NCBI RefSeq assembly: GCF_012726345.1
Contig: NZ_PTXN01000007.1
Coordinates: forward strand, 62,001-126,000
From: Marinomonas sp. UCMA 3892
Lineage (GTDB): Bacteria > Pseudomonadota > Gammaproteobacteria > Pseudomonadales > Marinomonadaceae
Length of the DNA stretch: 64,000 bases
Direction: 5' to 3'
The position numbers and the translations under genes are program-made. The notes beneath the pieces were generated by a model. The model ran no database searches. It was not told the DNA's origin and saw only the letters and a program-made list of their open reading frames with translations. This document shows positions 48,578 through 57,933 of the stretch, in pieces. Numbering within the stretch: position 1 is the stretch's first letter; every line of letters starts with the position of its first letter.

Positions 48578-49384
48578 TTAGTCCTGCTCTGTTAGGGAAA
48601 GATGACGAAGCTCATCACATACAGCTTCTAATCGCTGCTCAACTCGCCCATCGATATGGAAGGATTTAGAATCAATAACGAAACCGCCATTAATAAGTGA
48701 GTCATCGGTTTCTAGCTGAATGGTTAAACGATCTTTGATTCCAAGCTCATCCAAAATAGTGACGTCTGCAGGATGAAGGCGTAATCGGACTCGCCCTTCG
48801 TATTCACCTATTTCATCAAACACTCTAGTAAGTTGCTCTCTTAAAACTTGGTGACCGTCTTCAGTCATTTTAGAAAGACAGACGTTCTCAATAATTCTTG
48901 CCATCGATTGATACAAGATATTTTCGGCAGCGGCACGACTTTCTTCTAGAGGCAATGTTAATTCTTTCACAACATTCGCCAAGAGTGCTTCAAGCGCCTC
49001 CAACTTGATCTGAGCCTCCGCTCTTGCCTGAGCCAATCCTTCATCAATACCTATTGACCGCCCCTCTTCATGGCCTTTTTCGAAGCCATCCACTTCACCT
49101 TTGGCGAAGCCATCAGAATGACCCTTTTTATGTCCTTCTTCTTCGCCCTGAATAAAACCTTCATCGTAGGCGGCAGAACGAATTTCCTCTAACTGAGAAG
49201 CTGTCAAAGGCTCGTAAATTAAAGAGTCTTCATCCACTTCTTCAGTAGTAAAAGATGTATTTTTCTGAATAAGAAGCGCAGGACCAGAATTAGTATTCGA
49301 CTTATTATTCTCAAGATGAGGAAGTTCCCAGCGCTCATAAGCAGTCAGCTTACGCTCACCTTTATCCTGTTTTTGATCAGACAT
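48578..49384 (-). CDS. fliH: Flagellar assembly protein FliH
   Basis: Negative regulator and peripheral stalk of FliI. The middle carries the typical GxxxG-like repeat ([20 protein letters not shown]; then [15 protein letters not shown]), followed by an E-subunit-like C-terminal domain ([13 protein letters not shown]). It is 268 aa and lies between fliG and fliI. Confidence 0.93.
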   Translation of the reverse strand: MSDQKQDKGERKLTAYERWELPHLENNKSNTNSGPALLIQKNTSFTTEEVDEDSLIYEPLTASQLEEIRSAAYDEGFIQGEEEGHKKGHSDGFAKGEVDGFEKGHEEGRSIGIDEGLAQARAEAQIKLEALEALLANVVKELTLPLEESRAAAENILYQSMARIIENVCLSKMTEDGHQVLREQLTRVFDEIGEYEGRVRLRLHPADVTILDELGIKDRLTIQLETDDSLINGGFVIDSKSFHIDGRVEQRLEAVCDELRHLSLTEQD

Positions 49385-49391
49385 ATTCTAA

Positions 49392-50405
49392 CTAAACCAT
49401 CTGCTCACCGCCGCCACCAAGAACAATTTCTCCGTTATCAGCAAGGCGTCTGGCAACAGCCAATATTTCTTTTTGAGCAACTTCAACTTCACTTACCCGC
49501 ACAGGACCTTTTGCTTCTAGATCATCTCTCAGCATATCCGCGGCACGAGACGACATATTCTTGAAGACTTTATCTTGCATATCTGGATCCGCACCTTTCA
49601 ATGCAAGGATTAAGGTCTCAGATTCCACTTCACGAAGAATGATCTGAATACCACGGTCATCAACATCTAATAAGTTGTCAAAAACAAACATCAAATCTTG
49701 AATAGTATTTGCCAAGTCCTCATCAACATCTCGAATAGACTCCATCAACTCAGATTCTACTGAACTATCAATAAAGTTCATGATGTTAGCAGCGGTACGG
49801 ATACCACCTATGGTCGTTGACTGCGTTGAGTTATTGCCAGAGAACTGACGCTCAAGAATGTTATTCAATTCCTGTAAGGCCGCAGGCTGAACCGTTTCTA
49901 ATGCCGCCACACGTAACACGATATCCAAACGCACTCGCTCATCAAAGTTTGCCAAGATGTCAGCCGCTTGATCAGGGTCTAAGTACGAAATAACAATGGC
50001 TTGAATTTGCGGGTGTTCATAACGAATAACGTCAGCAACGGCACGTGATTCCATCCATTTAAGCGTATCAAGGCCCGTTGTATTTCCGCCAAGCAGAATT
50101 CGATCAATCAAACTGCCAGCTTTTTCTTCACCAAGCGCCTCTCTGAGCATGTTACGAATATAGCCATCGGCACCAAGTCCTAAACCGGTTTGATCACCAA
50201 CTAATACTAAGAAATCATCCAGTACTTTTTCAACTTGATGGCGCTGAATATTAGAAAGTTGAGCCATAGTCTGACCGATTCGCTGAACCTCTTTCGGCCC
50301 CATATGCTTAAGTATTTGCGCAGCATCAGATTCACCAAGTGACATCAAAAGCACTGCTGCTTTTTGAACCGAACTTAATTCTGCACCTTGGCCTGTATCA
50401 CTCAT
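49392..50405 (-). CDS. fliG: Flagellar motor switch protein FliG
   Basis: C-ring protein that contacts the stator. LSSVQKAAVLLMSLGESDAA at the N-terminus, EHPQIQAIVISYLDPDQAAD in the middle armadillo part, and the C-terminal torque helix with conserved charges (GIQIILREVESETLILALKG; DMLRDDLEAKGPV). ATG 50405 overlaps the fliF stop (ATGA) and has GGAAAG upstream; the frame opens at 50423. Confidence 0.96.
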   Translation of the reverse strand: MSDTGQGAELSSVQKAAVLLMSLGESDAAQILKHMGPKEVQRIGQTMAQLSNIQRHQVEKVLDDFLVLVGDQTGLGLGADGYIRNMLREALGEEKAGSLIDRILLGGNTTGLDTLKWMESRAVADVIRYEHPQIQAIVISYLDPDQAADILANFDERVRLDIVLRVAALETVQPAALQELNNILERQFSGNNSTQSTTIGGIRTAANIMNFIDSSVESELMESIRDVDEDLANTIQDLMFVFDNLLDVDDRGIQIILREVESETLILALKGADPDMQDKVFKNMSSRAADMLRDDLEAKGPVRVSEVEVAQKEILAVARRLADNGEIVLGGGGEQMV

Positions 50406-52078
50406 TTGCTTTCCATTACCCATTGTTTAACGACTTGAGCAACACGCTCCGGTTCTTCTGCTATCAAACCGCGAATTGCATTTAATTGGCGATCAATTTT
50501 TTCAGGAGAGCCAGGCACCAATATATCTTCTGCACTAACAAGAGATACTTGATCGTCTGAAATCTCATCCGTTTCATCAGAGAATATAGCAGCCTCAGTG
50601 TCTTCAGTAACTGCAATTTTATTCTGTTCACTGAGGGTTTTCAAAATTGGACGAACAACCACCAGCAATAAGATCAGAACAAATATACCAACCAATGTCG
50701 GTTGTATTAACCCAAGGAACCATGCTTGTTGGTAAAATGGCAACTCAATAGCAGGCTCTTCAGGATCAGGTAAAGCAAAAGGCGAATTAATCACGCTTAC
50801 ACTATCACCACGCGATGGATCATACCCTACCGCATCGCGGACCAATAAGGTTAAGCGCCCCAGCTCATCATCATTCCAAGGCGTTCTAACAATGGCTGAG
50901 GTATCTGGATTCAAACTCATTAAATCATCAACAACAACCGCAACAGACAAGCGCCTCACCATGCCTTGTTGGCGTTTGGTATAACTAATGCTTCGGTCTA
51001 ACTCAAAGTTACGTGTTGTTTCTTCGCGAGATTGACCATTTTTAGCTGATGTATTCCCACCTATTGGCGCACCGTTTTCATCTACAGCCTCTGGGATAGT
51101 CACTGCACCAGGAGGCTGATTGGTCAGCGCACCAGGAATGCCGCTCGCACTCGTGCCTGCACTTCTATTTTCTCTTAAGGTCTGCTCACTGCGCAAAGCC
51201 AATAAATCAGGGTTATATTGCTCATTAGTTTTTTCAACAGCTGTGAAGTCGACATCTGCTGAAACTTCAGCTTTAAAACGCCCCTGGCCGATAACAGGTC
51301 CGAGAATATTATTCACTCGCTGCAGTAACACTTCTTCAACTTTACGAGCGTAATCAAACTGTTTACCAGCAACAGATAATTCAGAATCCGAGTCTTTTTC
51401 TGTCAACAATGTACCGCGCTGATCAACAACAGTGACATCCTTATCGCTTAACTGAGAAATACTAGAAGCCACCAAATTCACAATAGCTTCTACCTGACTC
51501 TTATCCAAACGCCTTCCTGGATAAAGCTCTAAAAACACAGAAGCAGAAGGCTTTCGAGTATCACGAACAAAAACCGACTCCTTTGGTATTGCCAGATGCA
51601 CTCTAGCACTTTTAATACTTTGCAGACTGGCAATGGTTCGACTTAACTCACCTTCTAGGCCTCGCCTATAACGCGTTGTTTCTACAAATTGTGACGTACC
51701 AAGACCTTGCTCCTGATCCATTATTTCCATACCAACAATATTGTCGGAAACAATGCCGGAGCCAGCTAATTTAAGGCGAGCTTGATGATAAAAATCAGAT
51801 TCAACAAGCAAAGCGCCTGTATTTTGATCCAACTTAAAAGGAATATTATTTACACTGAGGATTTCTACGATTTGGTCGGCATTGTAATCGGTAATACTAC
51901 TTAATACTGGCTTATAATCCGGACCATTGCTCCATAATACTGCAGCTAAACCAATTGCTATAGATGCGGCCAAACCGACCATTAATGCAAGCTGACGAAT
52001 CACCGTCAGCTTATTAAAGCCTGTAACTAACTCTAAATAGAGCTTTTGCTCCGATTGTTCTGCAGGGACATTATCCAT
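50402..52078 (-). CDS. fliF: Flagellar MS-ring protein FliF
   Basis: Forms the MS ring in the inner membrane. Two membrane helices (about 30-50 and 440-460, FLGLIQPTLVGIFVLILLLV), ring-building motifs between them (GALLVESDFYHQARLKLAGS; SARVHLAIPKESVFVRD) and a C-terminal FliG-binding tail. It is 558 aa. It is the second gene after fliE. Confidence 0.96.
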   Translation of the reverse strand: MDNVPAEQSEQKLYLELVTGFNKLTVIRQLALMVGLAASIAIGLAAVLWSNGPDYKPVLSSITDYNADQIVEILSVNNIPFKLDQNTGALLVESDFYHQARLKLAGSGIVSDNIVGMEIMDQEQGLGTSQFVETTRYRRGLEGELSRTIASLQSIKSARVHLAIPKESVFVRDTRKPSASVFLELYPGRRLDKSQVEAIVNLVASSISQLSDKDVTVVDQRGTLLTEKDSDSELSVAGKQFDYARKVEEVLLQRVNNILGPVIGQGRFKAEVSADVDFTAVEKTNEQYNPDLLALRSEQTLRENRSAGTSASGIPGALTNQPPGAVTIPEAVDENGAPIGGNTSAKNGQSREETTRNFELDRSISYTKRQQGMVRRLSVAVVVDDLMSLNPDTSAIVRTPWNDDELGRLTLLVRDAVGYDPSRGDSVSVINSPFALPDPEEPAIELPFYQQAWFLGLIQPTLVGIFVLILLLVVVRPILKTLSEQNKIAVTEDTEAAIFSDETDEISDDQVSLVSAEDILVPGSPEKIDRQLNAIRGLIAEEPERVAQVVKQWVMESK

Positions 52079-52105
52079 TAAAAAGCGCCAAGCGGTTTAT
52101 TATGC

Positions 52106-52468
52106 CTAAATCGGCATATTCATGATTTTTTCATACGCGTCTACAAGTTTATTACGCACCTGAGTCATTGCTTCAAATGACACACTCGATTTTTGCAGAC
52201 CAATCATAACTTGAGGTAAGTCAATCCCCTCGTCACCGCGCTCATAAGATTGGGCCAATTGTGTAGATTCCTTTTGCAAAGCATTCACATTGTCTACTGC
52301 ATTCTTCAGCATTTCTGCGAAATCTGCACGCTCTACAGTCTGGCCTCCCTCGCTTTCACCGCCCACCTTGGCAACATTAGACACAGGAGTGCTCGGCGCC
52401 TGAACCTGCGACCGCATATCCCTCATCTGGGACAACACCTGATTAATGTCTGGTCGACCAGAAATCAT
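52106..52468 (-). CDS. fliE: Flagellar hook-basal body protein FliE
   Basis: Adapter between MS ring and rod. The conserved C-terminus is VMIGLQKSSVSFEAMTQVRN followed by KLVDAYEKIMNM. I start at ATG 52468 (AGGTGA upstream, 120 aa) rather than the GTG three codons earlier. It is the first gene of fliEFGHIJ. The 88-bp gap before it contains a weak hairpin (TTAGC/GCTAA, 52523-52537) but no convincing sigma-54 site. Confidence 0.93.
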   Translation of the reverse strand: MISGRPDINQVLSQMRDMRSQVQAPSTPVSNVAKVGGESEGGQTVERADFAEMLKNAVDNVNALQKESTQLAQSYERGDEGIDLPQVMIGLQKSSVSFEAMTQVRNKLVDAYEKIMNMPI

Positions 52469-52556
52469 GTTATTCACCTAAAAATCACATTTATACGACT
52501 TAACATATCGCTAATACACAGCTTAGCATAAAGCTAATTAAAACAAGATACAAAAA

Positions 52557-53903
52557 TCAATCAACGTCTATGCCACTTTCACGCATTTTAGCGATTTTAT
52601 AACGTAAAGTTCTAGGACTAATCCCCAATTTATCTGCAACAACTTTACGCTTACCATTTGCATCAACCAATGCTTGCGCAATGATACGGAATTCGTGTTG
52701 CTGAACACCTTTACCTAGAATGGAAGCCGCACTATCTTCTACCTCTTCAGATACAGCAGCGACAGGAGCTAAACTCATCATATCAAATGCAATATGGTCT
52801 TCATTAATTTGTGCATTTGGGCTTAAAATCAAAGCACGTTGAATAACATTATCAAGCTCACGAACGTTACCTGGCCAAGGATGAGCCTCTAGCTTACTCT
52901 GCGCCGACGGCTTTAATATTGCTCCAGTAATGCGCATCTTAGCGGAATGCTTTGCCAGCAAATGCTGAGCGACTGGCAAAATATCACCTTTACGCTCACG
53001 AATAGGTAGCCAACGCAGTGGAAAGACATTTAACCGATAATACAAGTCCTCTCTGAAACCACCATCACGGACATAATCAGCAAGATCTCTGTTAGTCGTC
53101 GCTATAATTCGAACATCTAAAGGAATGGATTTTTTACCTCCAAGACGCTCCACCTCCTGCTCTTGCAAAACGCGCAGCAGTTTAGCTTGCAAGCCAACAT
53201 CCATCTCAGTAATTTCATCCAGTAGCAAAGTACCACCATTAGCTTGCTCAAACTTACCTGCTTGCGAAGATACGGCACCAGTGTAAGCTCCTTTTTCATA
53301 ACCAAAAAGAATCGCCTCTAGCATATTTTCAGGAATCGCCGCACAGTTAATCGCAACAAAAGGTGCGTGAGGTCGACTAGAATTCTGATGAATATAGTGA
53401 GCAAGCACTTCTTTCCCTGTGCCACTTTCGCCACAAATCAATACTGTAGAATCGGTCACAGCAACACGTTTTGCCAATTCTAATAAAGCAATACTAGCTG
53501 GATCTTTTGCGATAGGCTGAGGGTTAGCAGATGGCGCTTCTTTTACAGTGTATTTTGCTATAGCATTCAATAGCTCTTCTTCTTGAAAAGGCTTTAATAA
53601 ATAATCAACAGCGCCATCTCGCATCGCTTCAACGGCATGAGCAATATCACCATAAGCCGTCATTAACATCATAGGTAATTCTGGGTATGTATCAATAACA
53701 TGATGCAACAAACCATAACCATCCATGCCAGGCAAGTTCACATCTGATATCACCATATCAAATAAGCTATGTTTCAATGCAACCACAGCCTCTTCAGAAC
53801 TGTACACTATTTTGCACTGATAACTCGCCAACATCAGCGTATCCTCCAACGCCTCAGCAAGACCTTTATCGTCTTCTACAATTAATAACTTAACTTCAGA
53901 CAT
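52557..53903 (-). CDS. fleR: Sigma-54-dependent flagellar response regulator FleR (FlrC)
   Basis: Activates middle flagellar genes with sigma-54. REC domain with Asp54 (MVISDVNLPGMDG), AAA+ domain with Walker A GESGTGKE (about 158-165), the sigma-54 contact loop GAYTGA (about 205-210), Walker B GGTLLLDE, and a Fis-type C-terminal HTH (ADKLGISPRTLRYKIAKMRE). It is 448 aa, full length, and starts 1 bp after the fleS stop. Confidence 0.95.
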   Translation of the reverse strand: MSEVKLLIVEDDKGLAEALEDTLMLASYQCKIVYSSEEAVVALKHSLFDMVISDVNLPGMDGYGLLHHVIDTYPELPMMLMTAYGDIAHAVEAMRDGAVDYLLKPFQEEELLNAIAKYTVKEAPSANPQPIAKDPASIALLELAKRVAVTDSTVLICGESGTGKEVLAHYIHQNSSRPHAPFVAINCAAIPENMLEAILFGYEKGAYTGAVSSQAGKFEQANGGTLLLDEITEMDVGLQAKLLRVLQEQEVERLGGKKSIPLDVRIIATTNRDLADYVRDGGFREDLYYRLNVFPLRWLPIRERKGDILPVAQHLLAKHSAKMRITGAILKPSAQSKLEAHPWPGNVRELDNVIQRALILSPNAQINEDHIAFDMMSLAPVAAVSEEVEDSAASILGKGVQQHEFRIIAQALVDANGKRKVVADKLGISPRTLRYKIAKMRESGIDVD

Positions 53904-53904
53904 G

Positions 53905-55059
53905 TCATACCCTTACAAGAGGAAGCGTTAAACTGGCGGTTGTACCAGCGCCCTCTATACTGTCTATTTCAAATTGTCCATGATGTGCTCTTGCAATGGC
54001 CTTAACAACCATCAAGCCCAACCCAGTTCCATGTTGTTTTGTTGTCACAAAGCCTTCTTGAACATGCTCTAAATGCGCTTTCGACATCCCCACTCCACGA
54101 TCTTTGAACGTCAGTGTCACATAGCCGTCATTATTGCACCAATTCAGTTGAACTACGCCACCTTCTGACTGAGCATCTATTGCATTATTCAAAAGGTTCA
54201 ACAAAGCACCTAATAATGTTTCTTTATTACACTGAATACAATCTGTTGCCAAAAAAGAGGCTCCAGATACTTCAAGCTGCATGTTTTTTGGATCACAAAT
54301 CTCTTGGCAGTGATTGGTTAACTCTTTAATAAAAGCTGAAACACCAACGGTCTCATCCAGCTTTATTTCACTACGGGAAAAAATCAACATATCCCGAATT
54401 TGTTTTTCAATATTTGCCAATCTATCCACTAACTTATTAGCAAATGTCTGACGCATAACTGGTGCCAAGTCTGGCTTCTGTAAATGCCCAGCATAAAGTG
54501 TCGCCGAAGATAAAGGCGTTCTAATTTGATGCGCCAACGCCGCGACCATTTTACCCATATTAGATAATCGCTCGTGATGACTCAGTTTTTTCTGTAGCAA
54601 ATAGGCTTCTGTTAAGTCTACGAGAATCACCAACTGTCCAGGCACATTACCGAGCGAAGCAGTTTCTACTCGAACACGACGCCCACTTGCCATACTCACA
54701 TCATGGCCATCGTCTTCCTGGGGTCGAAAGCTAAGCGGTACAATAGATCCCCACGACTGGCCAACTAATGGCAAATTAAATAAACGATCTGCTACCGGAT
54801 TGGCCATAACAACCACCCCTTCTTCATTCAGCAACAAAACACCAACTGGCATAGATTCAAAAAGTTGCTGAAACTGCAACACTAAGATACGGTTTTTATC
54901 TTGCTCCTGACGCTTATCTTGCTCAGACTTTTCCAGCTGCTCGTATAATCGAACCACTTCTTGCTGAAGGTCTAGATAGGATTTTGCCAATACATCAGAA
55001 GATTCGGAAAACGCTTTAAATGCGGTTTTTAGTTCCGCTATTTCTTCATCTTTTGTCAC
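53905..55059 (-). CDS. fleS: Flagellar sensor kinase FleS (FlrB)
   Basis: Soluble histidine kinase that phosphorylates FleR. N-terminal coiled coil, PAS domain (about 65-150, ESMPVGVLLLNEEGVVVMAN), HisKA with His177 in AALAHQIRTPLSSATLY, HATPase with GTGLGLMVVKAIARAHHG. It is 384 aa. The start is GTG and shares its first base with the fleQ stop (TAGTG), with GGAG upstream. Confidence 0.94.
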   Translation of the reverse strand: MTKDEEIAELKTAFKAFSESSDVLAKSYLDLQQEVVRLYEQLEKSEQDKRQEQDKNRILVLQFQQLFESMPVGVLLLNEEGVVVMANPVADRLFNLPLVGQSWGSIVPLSFRPQEDDGHDVSMASGRRVRVETASLGNVPGQLVILVDLTEAYLLQKKLSHHERLSNMGKMVAALAHQIRTPLSSATLYAGHLQKPDLAPVMRQTFANKLVDRLANIEKQIRDMLIFSRSEIKLDETVGVSAFIKELTNHCQEICDPKNMQLEVSGASFLATDCIQCNKETLLGALLNLLNNAIDAQSEGGVVQLNWCNNDGYVTLTFKDRGVGMSKAHLEHVQEGFVTTKQHGTGLGLMVVKAIARAHHGQFEIDSIEGAGTTASLTLPLVRV

Positions 55060-55529
55060 TAAAACTCCGATTTATCAATATTATAGCGACGCATTTTTTC
55101 GATAAGCGTTGTACGTTGAATTTGTAGATTTTGCGCGGCTTTAGAAACTACACCTTGAGTAGACACCAAAGCTTGACGAATAAGAAGCGCTTCTAGATGG
55201 CGAACATGTAAATTCAAATTCACGCCAGACGCCTGAGGAAAAGTATGTAATTGTTTTATTTCTTTAAGCACCGAAGAAAGAGTTTGTGAACGCCAAGGTA
55301 ACGGACAAAACCAAACATTATAATCCCCGACAACATCCATTGATTCACAAAGTGAAATAACAGGAATCATTTCATCTAACTCAAAAGACCGCACAGACTT
55401 ACCTAACACAACAAAGTCAGGCAAATGAAACGCTGTCAATGAGGTGCCATGCTCAATTCCAATAAAGGTCAAGATACTGGAAACACTCGAAATTTCTTCG
55501 TCATCGAGACCGCATAACCAAGCTTTCAC
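55059..55529 (-). CDS. fleQ: Short FleQ/FlrA homologue lacking the AAA+ domain
   Basis: A 156-aa protein. Residues about 1-95 resemble the N-terminal FleQ receiver-like domain. The C-terminus (LEALLIRQALVSTQGVVSKA, then QIQRTTLIEKMRRYNI) matches the FleQ Fis-type HTH closely. The whole central sigma-54 AAA+ domain of about 250 residues (Walker A, GAFTGA loop, Walker B) is missing, with no remnant in other frames or in flanking DNA. It is the first gene of a tight fleQ-fleS-fleR operon. GTG start 55529, GAGGT upstream. It cannot be a sigma-54 activator by itself (inference). Confidence 0.8.
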   Translation of the reverse strand: MKAWLCGLDDEEISSVSSILTFIGIEHGTSLTAFHLPDFVVLGKSVRSFELDEMIPVISLCESMDVVGDYNVWFCPLPWRSQTLSSVLKEIKQLHTFPQASGVNLNLHVRHLEALLIRQALVSTQGVVSKAAQNLQIQRTTLIEKMRRYNIDKSEF

Positions 55530-55574
55530 ATTACCACCTCAACCTTAAAAATAAGCAACTTTCATTATCACTCT

Positions 55575-55580
55575 ATTATA
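55575..55580 (-). promoter_or_regulatory. Candidate minus-10 box upstream of fleQSR
   Basis: A perfect TATAAT on the minus strand, about 45 bp before the fleQ GTG. A TTGAAA lies 19 bp further upstream, which is longer than ideal. It suggests a sigma-70 promoter for fleQ-fleS-fleR; no sigma-54 site is visible in this gap. Confidence 0.4.
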
Positions 55581-55635
55581 ATGCGTTGTTACCGCTTACT
55601 TTCAAGCATTTACACTGTATTTCATTATGTAAAAA

Positions 55636-56316
55636 CTACAACTTAAGCAATAACTCATCAAACACCTGCTCCGAATCAAGTTCGTTTTCACACCAAGGCA
55701 AAGTACCTAATAATGGCGCAGATATCATATTAGTAAGACTCGCTAGATTCTCTTCGTAACAAGACATTTTTTCGGCACCTGTATTGGCAACCCAGCCAGC
55801 AAGAACCAAACTATCACGGGCAATGGCTTCAGCTGTTAAAATCGCATGATTCAAACAACCCAACTTCATATTGACAACCATGATGACTGGAAAACCCAAA
55901 GATTTAGCTAAGCCAGATAAAAGCTCCCTATCATTCAATGGCACTCGCCAACCACCTGCACCTTCAACTAAAGCAAAGTCATGGGGCGTAAGCAATGTGC
56001 CTTTTATAAAGCCTTCTAACCGAGAAGCCGTTACCAAACGCCCCTCTTTCATTGCCGCAATATGAGGTGCAATAGCTTCCTCTAAGACCACCGGATTCAC
56101 TTGTTCATAGGCTAATTTGACACTGCTCGCCTGCTGAATAAGTAAGGCGTCATCATTACGCAAATTACCATCAACTCGACCGGCGCCTGCCGCAATCGGC
56201 TTAAGTCCGATCGTTTTCAGCCCCGCTCGCTTAGCAGCCTTTAACAAGCCGACGGTGACATAAGTTTTACCAGCATCAGTATCAATACCAGTTACAAAAA
56301 AACGTTTTTTCACCAT
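55636..56316 (-). CDS. bioD: Dethiobiotin synthetase BioD
   Basis: ATP-dependent carboxylation of diaminopelargonate to dethiobiotin. The Walker-type N-terminus is FFVTGIDTDAGKTYVTVGLL; HDFALVEGAGGWRVPLND is the family motif. It is 226 aa and the last gene of the bioBFHCD operon, 6 bp after bioC. Confidence 0.95.
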   Translation of the reverse strand: MVKKRFFVTGIDTDAGKTYVTVGLLKAAKRAGLKTIGLKPIAAGAGRVDGNLRNDDALLIQQASSVKLAYEQVNPVVLEEAIAPHIAAMKEGRLVTASRLEGFIKGTLLTPHDFALVEGAGGWRVPLNDRELLSGLAKSLGFPVIMVVNMKLGCLNHAILTAEAIARDSLVLAGWVANTGAEKMSCYEENLASLTNMISAPLLGTLPWCENELDSEQVFDELLLKL

Positions 56317-56321
56317 AACTC

Positions 56322-57134
56322 CTAAATACTGTTGGGCCGTTGAGCCACTACAAACGAAACCTGATAACTCAAGGGAATTCCAAGTTCGTTCCGCTGTTTT
56401 TCATATTCAAGCAAAAATGCCTTCCACTTACTTGGCGATACAGACGGATCTCCATCAGAAGCAATCAGGCTAGCGCCCACTTTTTTCAATGAATAAATAG
56501 CACTTTCAGGTGAATCAAACCACATAGAAATGTTTGATAACTGGGAGGACAAAAGGTTCAACTCAGAGGCTCGAATACTATCTAAAAGTGCATCCGATGC
56601 CATATATTGATGAACATGTTCTTTATTATCCAAACCAAACCAAGCCTTACTAATTTCAGGCATGGAGCCTTGTGAAAGTGTTGAAAAAACCACATAGCCA
56701 CCAGGCTTTATGACACGATAAAGCTCTTTAAATAAATCTAAAGGACTCAGACACCACTGAATAGCCAGACTCGAAAACACCAAATCGCACGACCTATCCT
56801 GAAGAGGCAATCGTTCAGCATCCGCACAAACATAATGAGTGTTATGCAAAGAAGAAAAACGCTCACTTGCCACAGCTAACATCTGTAGCGACAAATCAAG
56901 CGCAATATTACACTTAGGATTTAATCGTTCAGACAAGATCCCGAGCGCTTGGCCGGTTCCTGTGCCAAGGTCAAGTACAACATCAGCCTGATTTAAAGGC
57001 AGCATCACTAAAAGACGCTCTAGTACAACTTTTTGGAAATCAGCATAAGAATCATAGGATTGAGAAGCGCGATCAAAACGCTTAGCTAGCTGTCGTTTGT
57101 AGCTAAGCGCAGATATATCAGGTGTTATTAGCAT
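56322..57134 (-). CDS. bioC: Malonyl-ACP O-methyltransferase BioC
   Basis: SAM-dependent methyltransferase that caps malonyl-ACP to start pimelate synthesis. N-terminal KRQLAKRFDRASQSYDSYAD, SAM motif VVLDLGTGTGQALGIL, and LVFSSLAIQWC are the BioC hallmarks. It is 270 aa. It overlaps bioH by 17 bp. Confidence 0.94.
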   Translation of the reverse strand: MLITPDISALSYKRQLAKRFDRASQSYDSYADFQKVVLERLLVMLPLNQADVVLDLGTGTGQALGILSERLNPKCNIALDLSLQMLAVASERFSSLHNTHYVCADAERLPLQDRSCDLVFSSLAIQWCLSPLDLFKELYRVIKPGGYVVFSTLSQGSMPEISKAWFGLDNKEHVHQYMASDALLDSIRASELNLLSSQLSNISMWFDSPESAIYSLKKVGASLIASDGDPSVSPSKWKAFLLEYEKQRNELGIPLSYQVSFVVAQRPNSI

Positions 57135-57921
57135 CGATAAAATTTTCTATATGACGCGCACAAGTCTCTTCATCTTCAAGAAAAGACTGATGTGCACAAT
57201 TTGACAGTACAACACATTGCTGCAAAGGATTTACATCAGCTTGTTGCTCTAATGATTTACTAGAAACTAACGCATCCTTGCCACCCAATAAGTGTAAATT
57301 AGGAAGATCCAAAAGCGACCATTCGCGACGCACATCCAACGACTTTAACAACCTAAGCCCGCCAATCAGAGCTGGACGACTCAAGGTTTTAACTGGCAAA
57401 AAAGCCTGTAATTGCTTAATCAAAGCTCGCTCATTATCCGCACCTTTAGCTTGTAACATCACAAAACGCTTAAGCCCTTCTTCTGGCGACTGTTCAACTA
57501 AAGCTACAAAGGCATCAAAATCCGCGACGGCCATCGCATCTTCCCAACCCTCTCGTTTAATAAAGCTCGGAGAAGACGACAGGGTAATCAAACCAAGCAC
57601 TCGACTAGAACGACGCGCGGCAACATAAGCAGACACCATCCCACCTAGTGACCAACCAATCCACCACGCTTCTTTTGGCGCAACTTCAATTAGTTGTTCA
57701 GACAAGGCTGCGATATCGTAATTAGGGCCAATGCGGGAGCGAGAAATCCATTGTTCATCAAGCGAAATACCTGGCAAGTTCGCCACCACAACATAAAAAC
57801 GCTGACTCAGACGCAAAGCAAAAGAACGCATCACCTCTTTTGGCATTGCCCAACCAGAAACCATAAAAATAGCTTGATTAGACGAGTTTCCAAAAGCTTC
57901 TGTTTCAATACGTGCTCGCAT
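57118..57921 (-). CDS. bioH: Pimeloyl-ACP methyl ester esterase BioH-like
   Basis: Alpha/beta hydrolase removing the methyl cap from pimeloyl-ACP. Nucleophile Ser91 in WIGWSLGGMVSAY, Asp in LHLLGGKDALVS, His in SNCAHQSFLE, which completes the triad. It is 267 aa. Position inside the bio operon between bioF and bioC supports BioH over other esterase types (BioG, BioK). Confidence 0.9.
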   Translation of the reverse strand: MRARIETEAFGNSSNQAIFMVSGWAMPKEVMRSFALRLSQRFYVVVANLPGISLDEQWISRSRIGPNYDIAALSEQLIEVAPKEAWWIGWSLGGMVSAYVAARRSSRVLGLITLSSSPSFIKREGWEDAMAVADFDAFVALVEQSPEEGLKRFVMLQAKGADNERALIKQLQAFLPVKTLSRPALIGGLRLLKSLDVRREWSLLDLPNLHLLGGKDALVSSKSLEQQADVNPLQQCVVLSNCAHQSFLEDEETCARHIENFIDANNT

Positions 57922-57933
57922 GCTGTCCCTCTA

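Noticed and set aside
55059..55529. Short FleQ considered as a frameshifted or truncated pseudogene
   Set aside because: The N-terminal and HTH parts are joined in one intact frame with start, ribosome site and tight coupling to fleS; no AAA+ remnants are visible in any frame around it.
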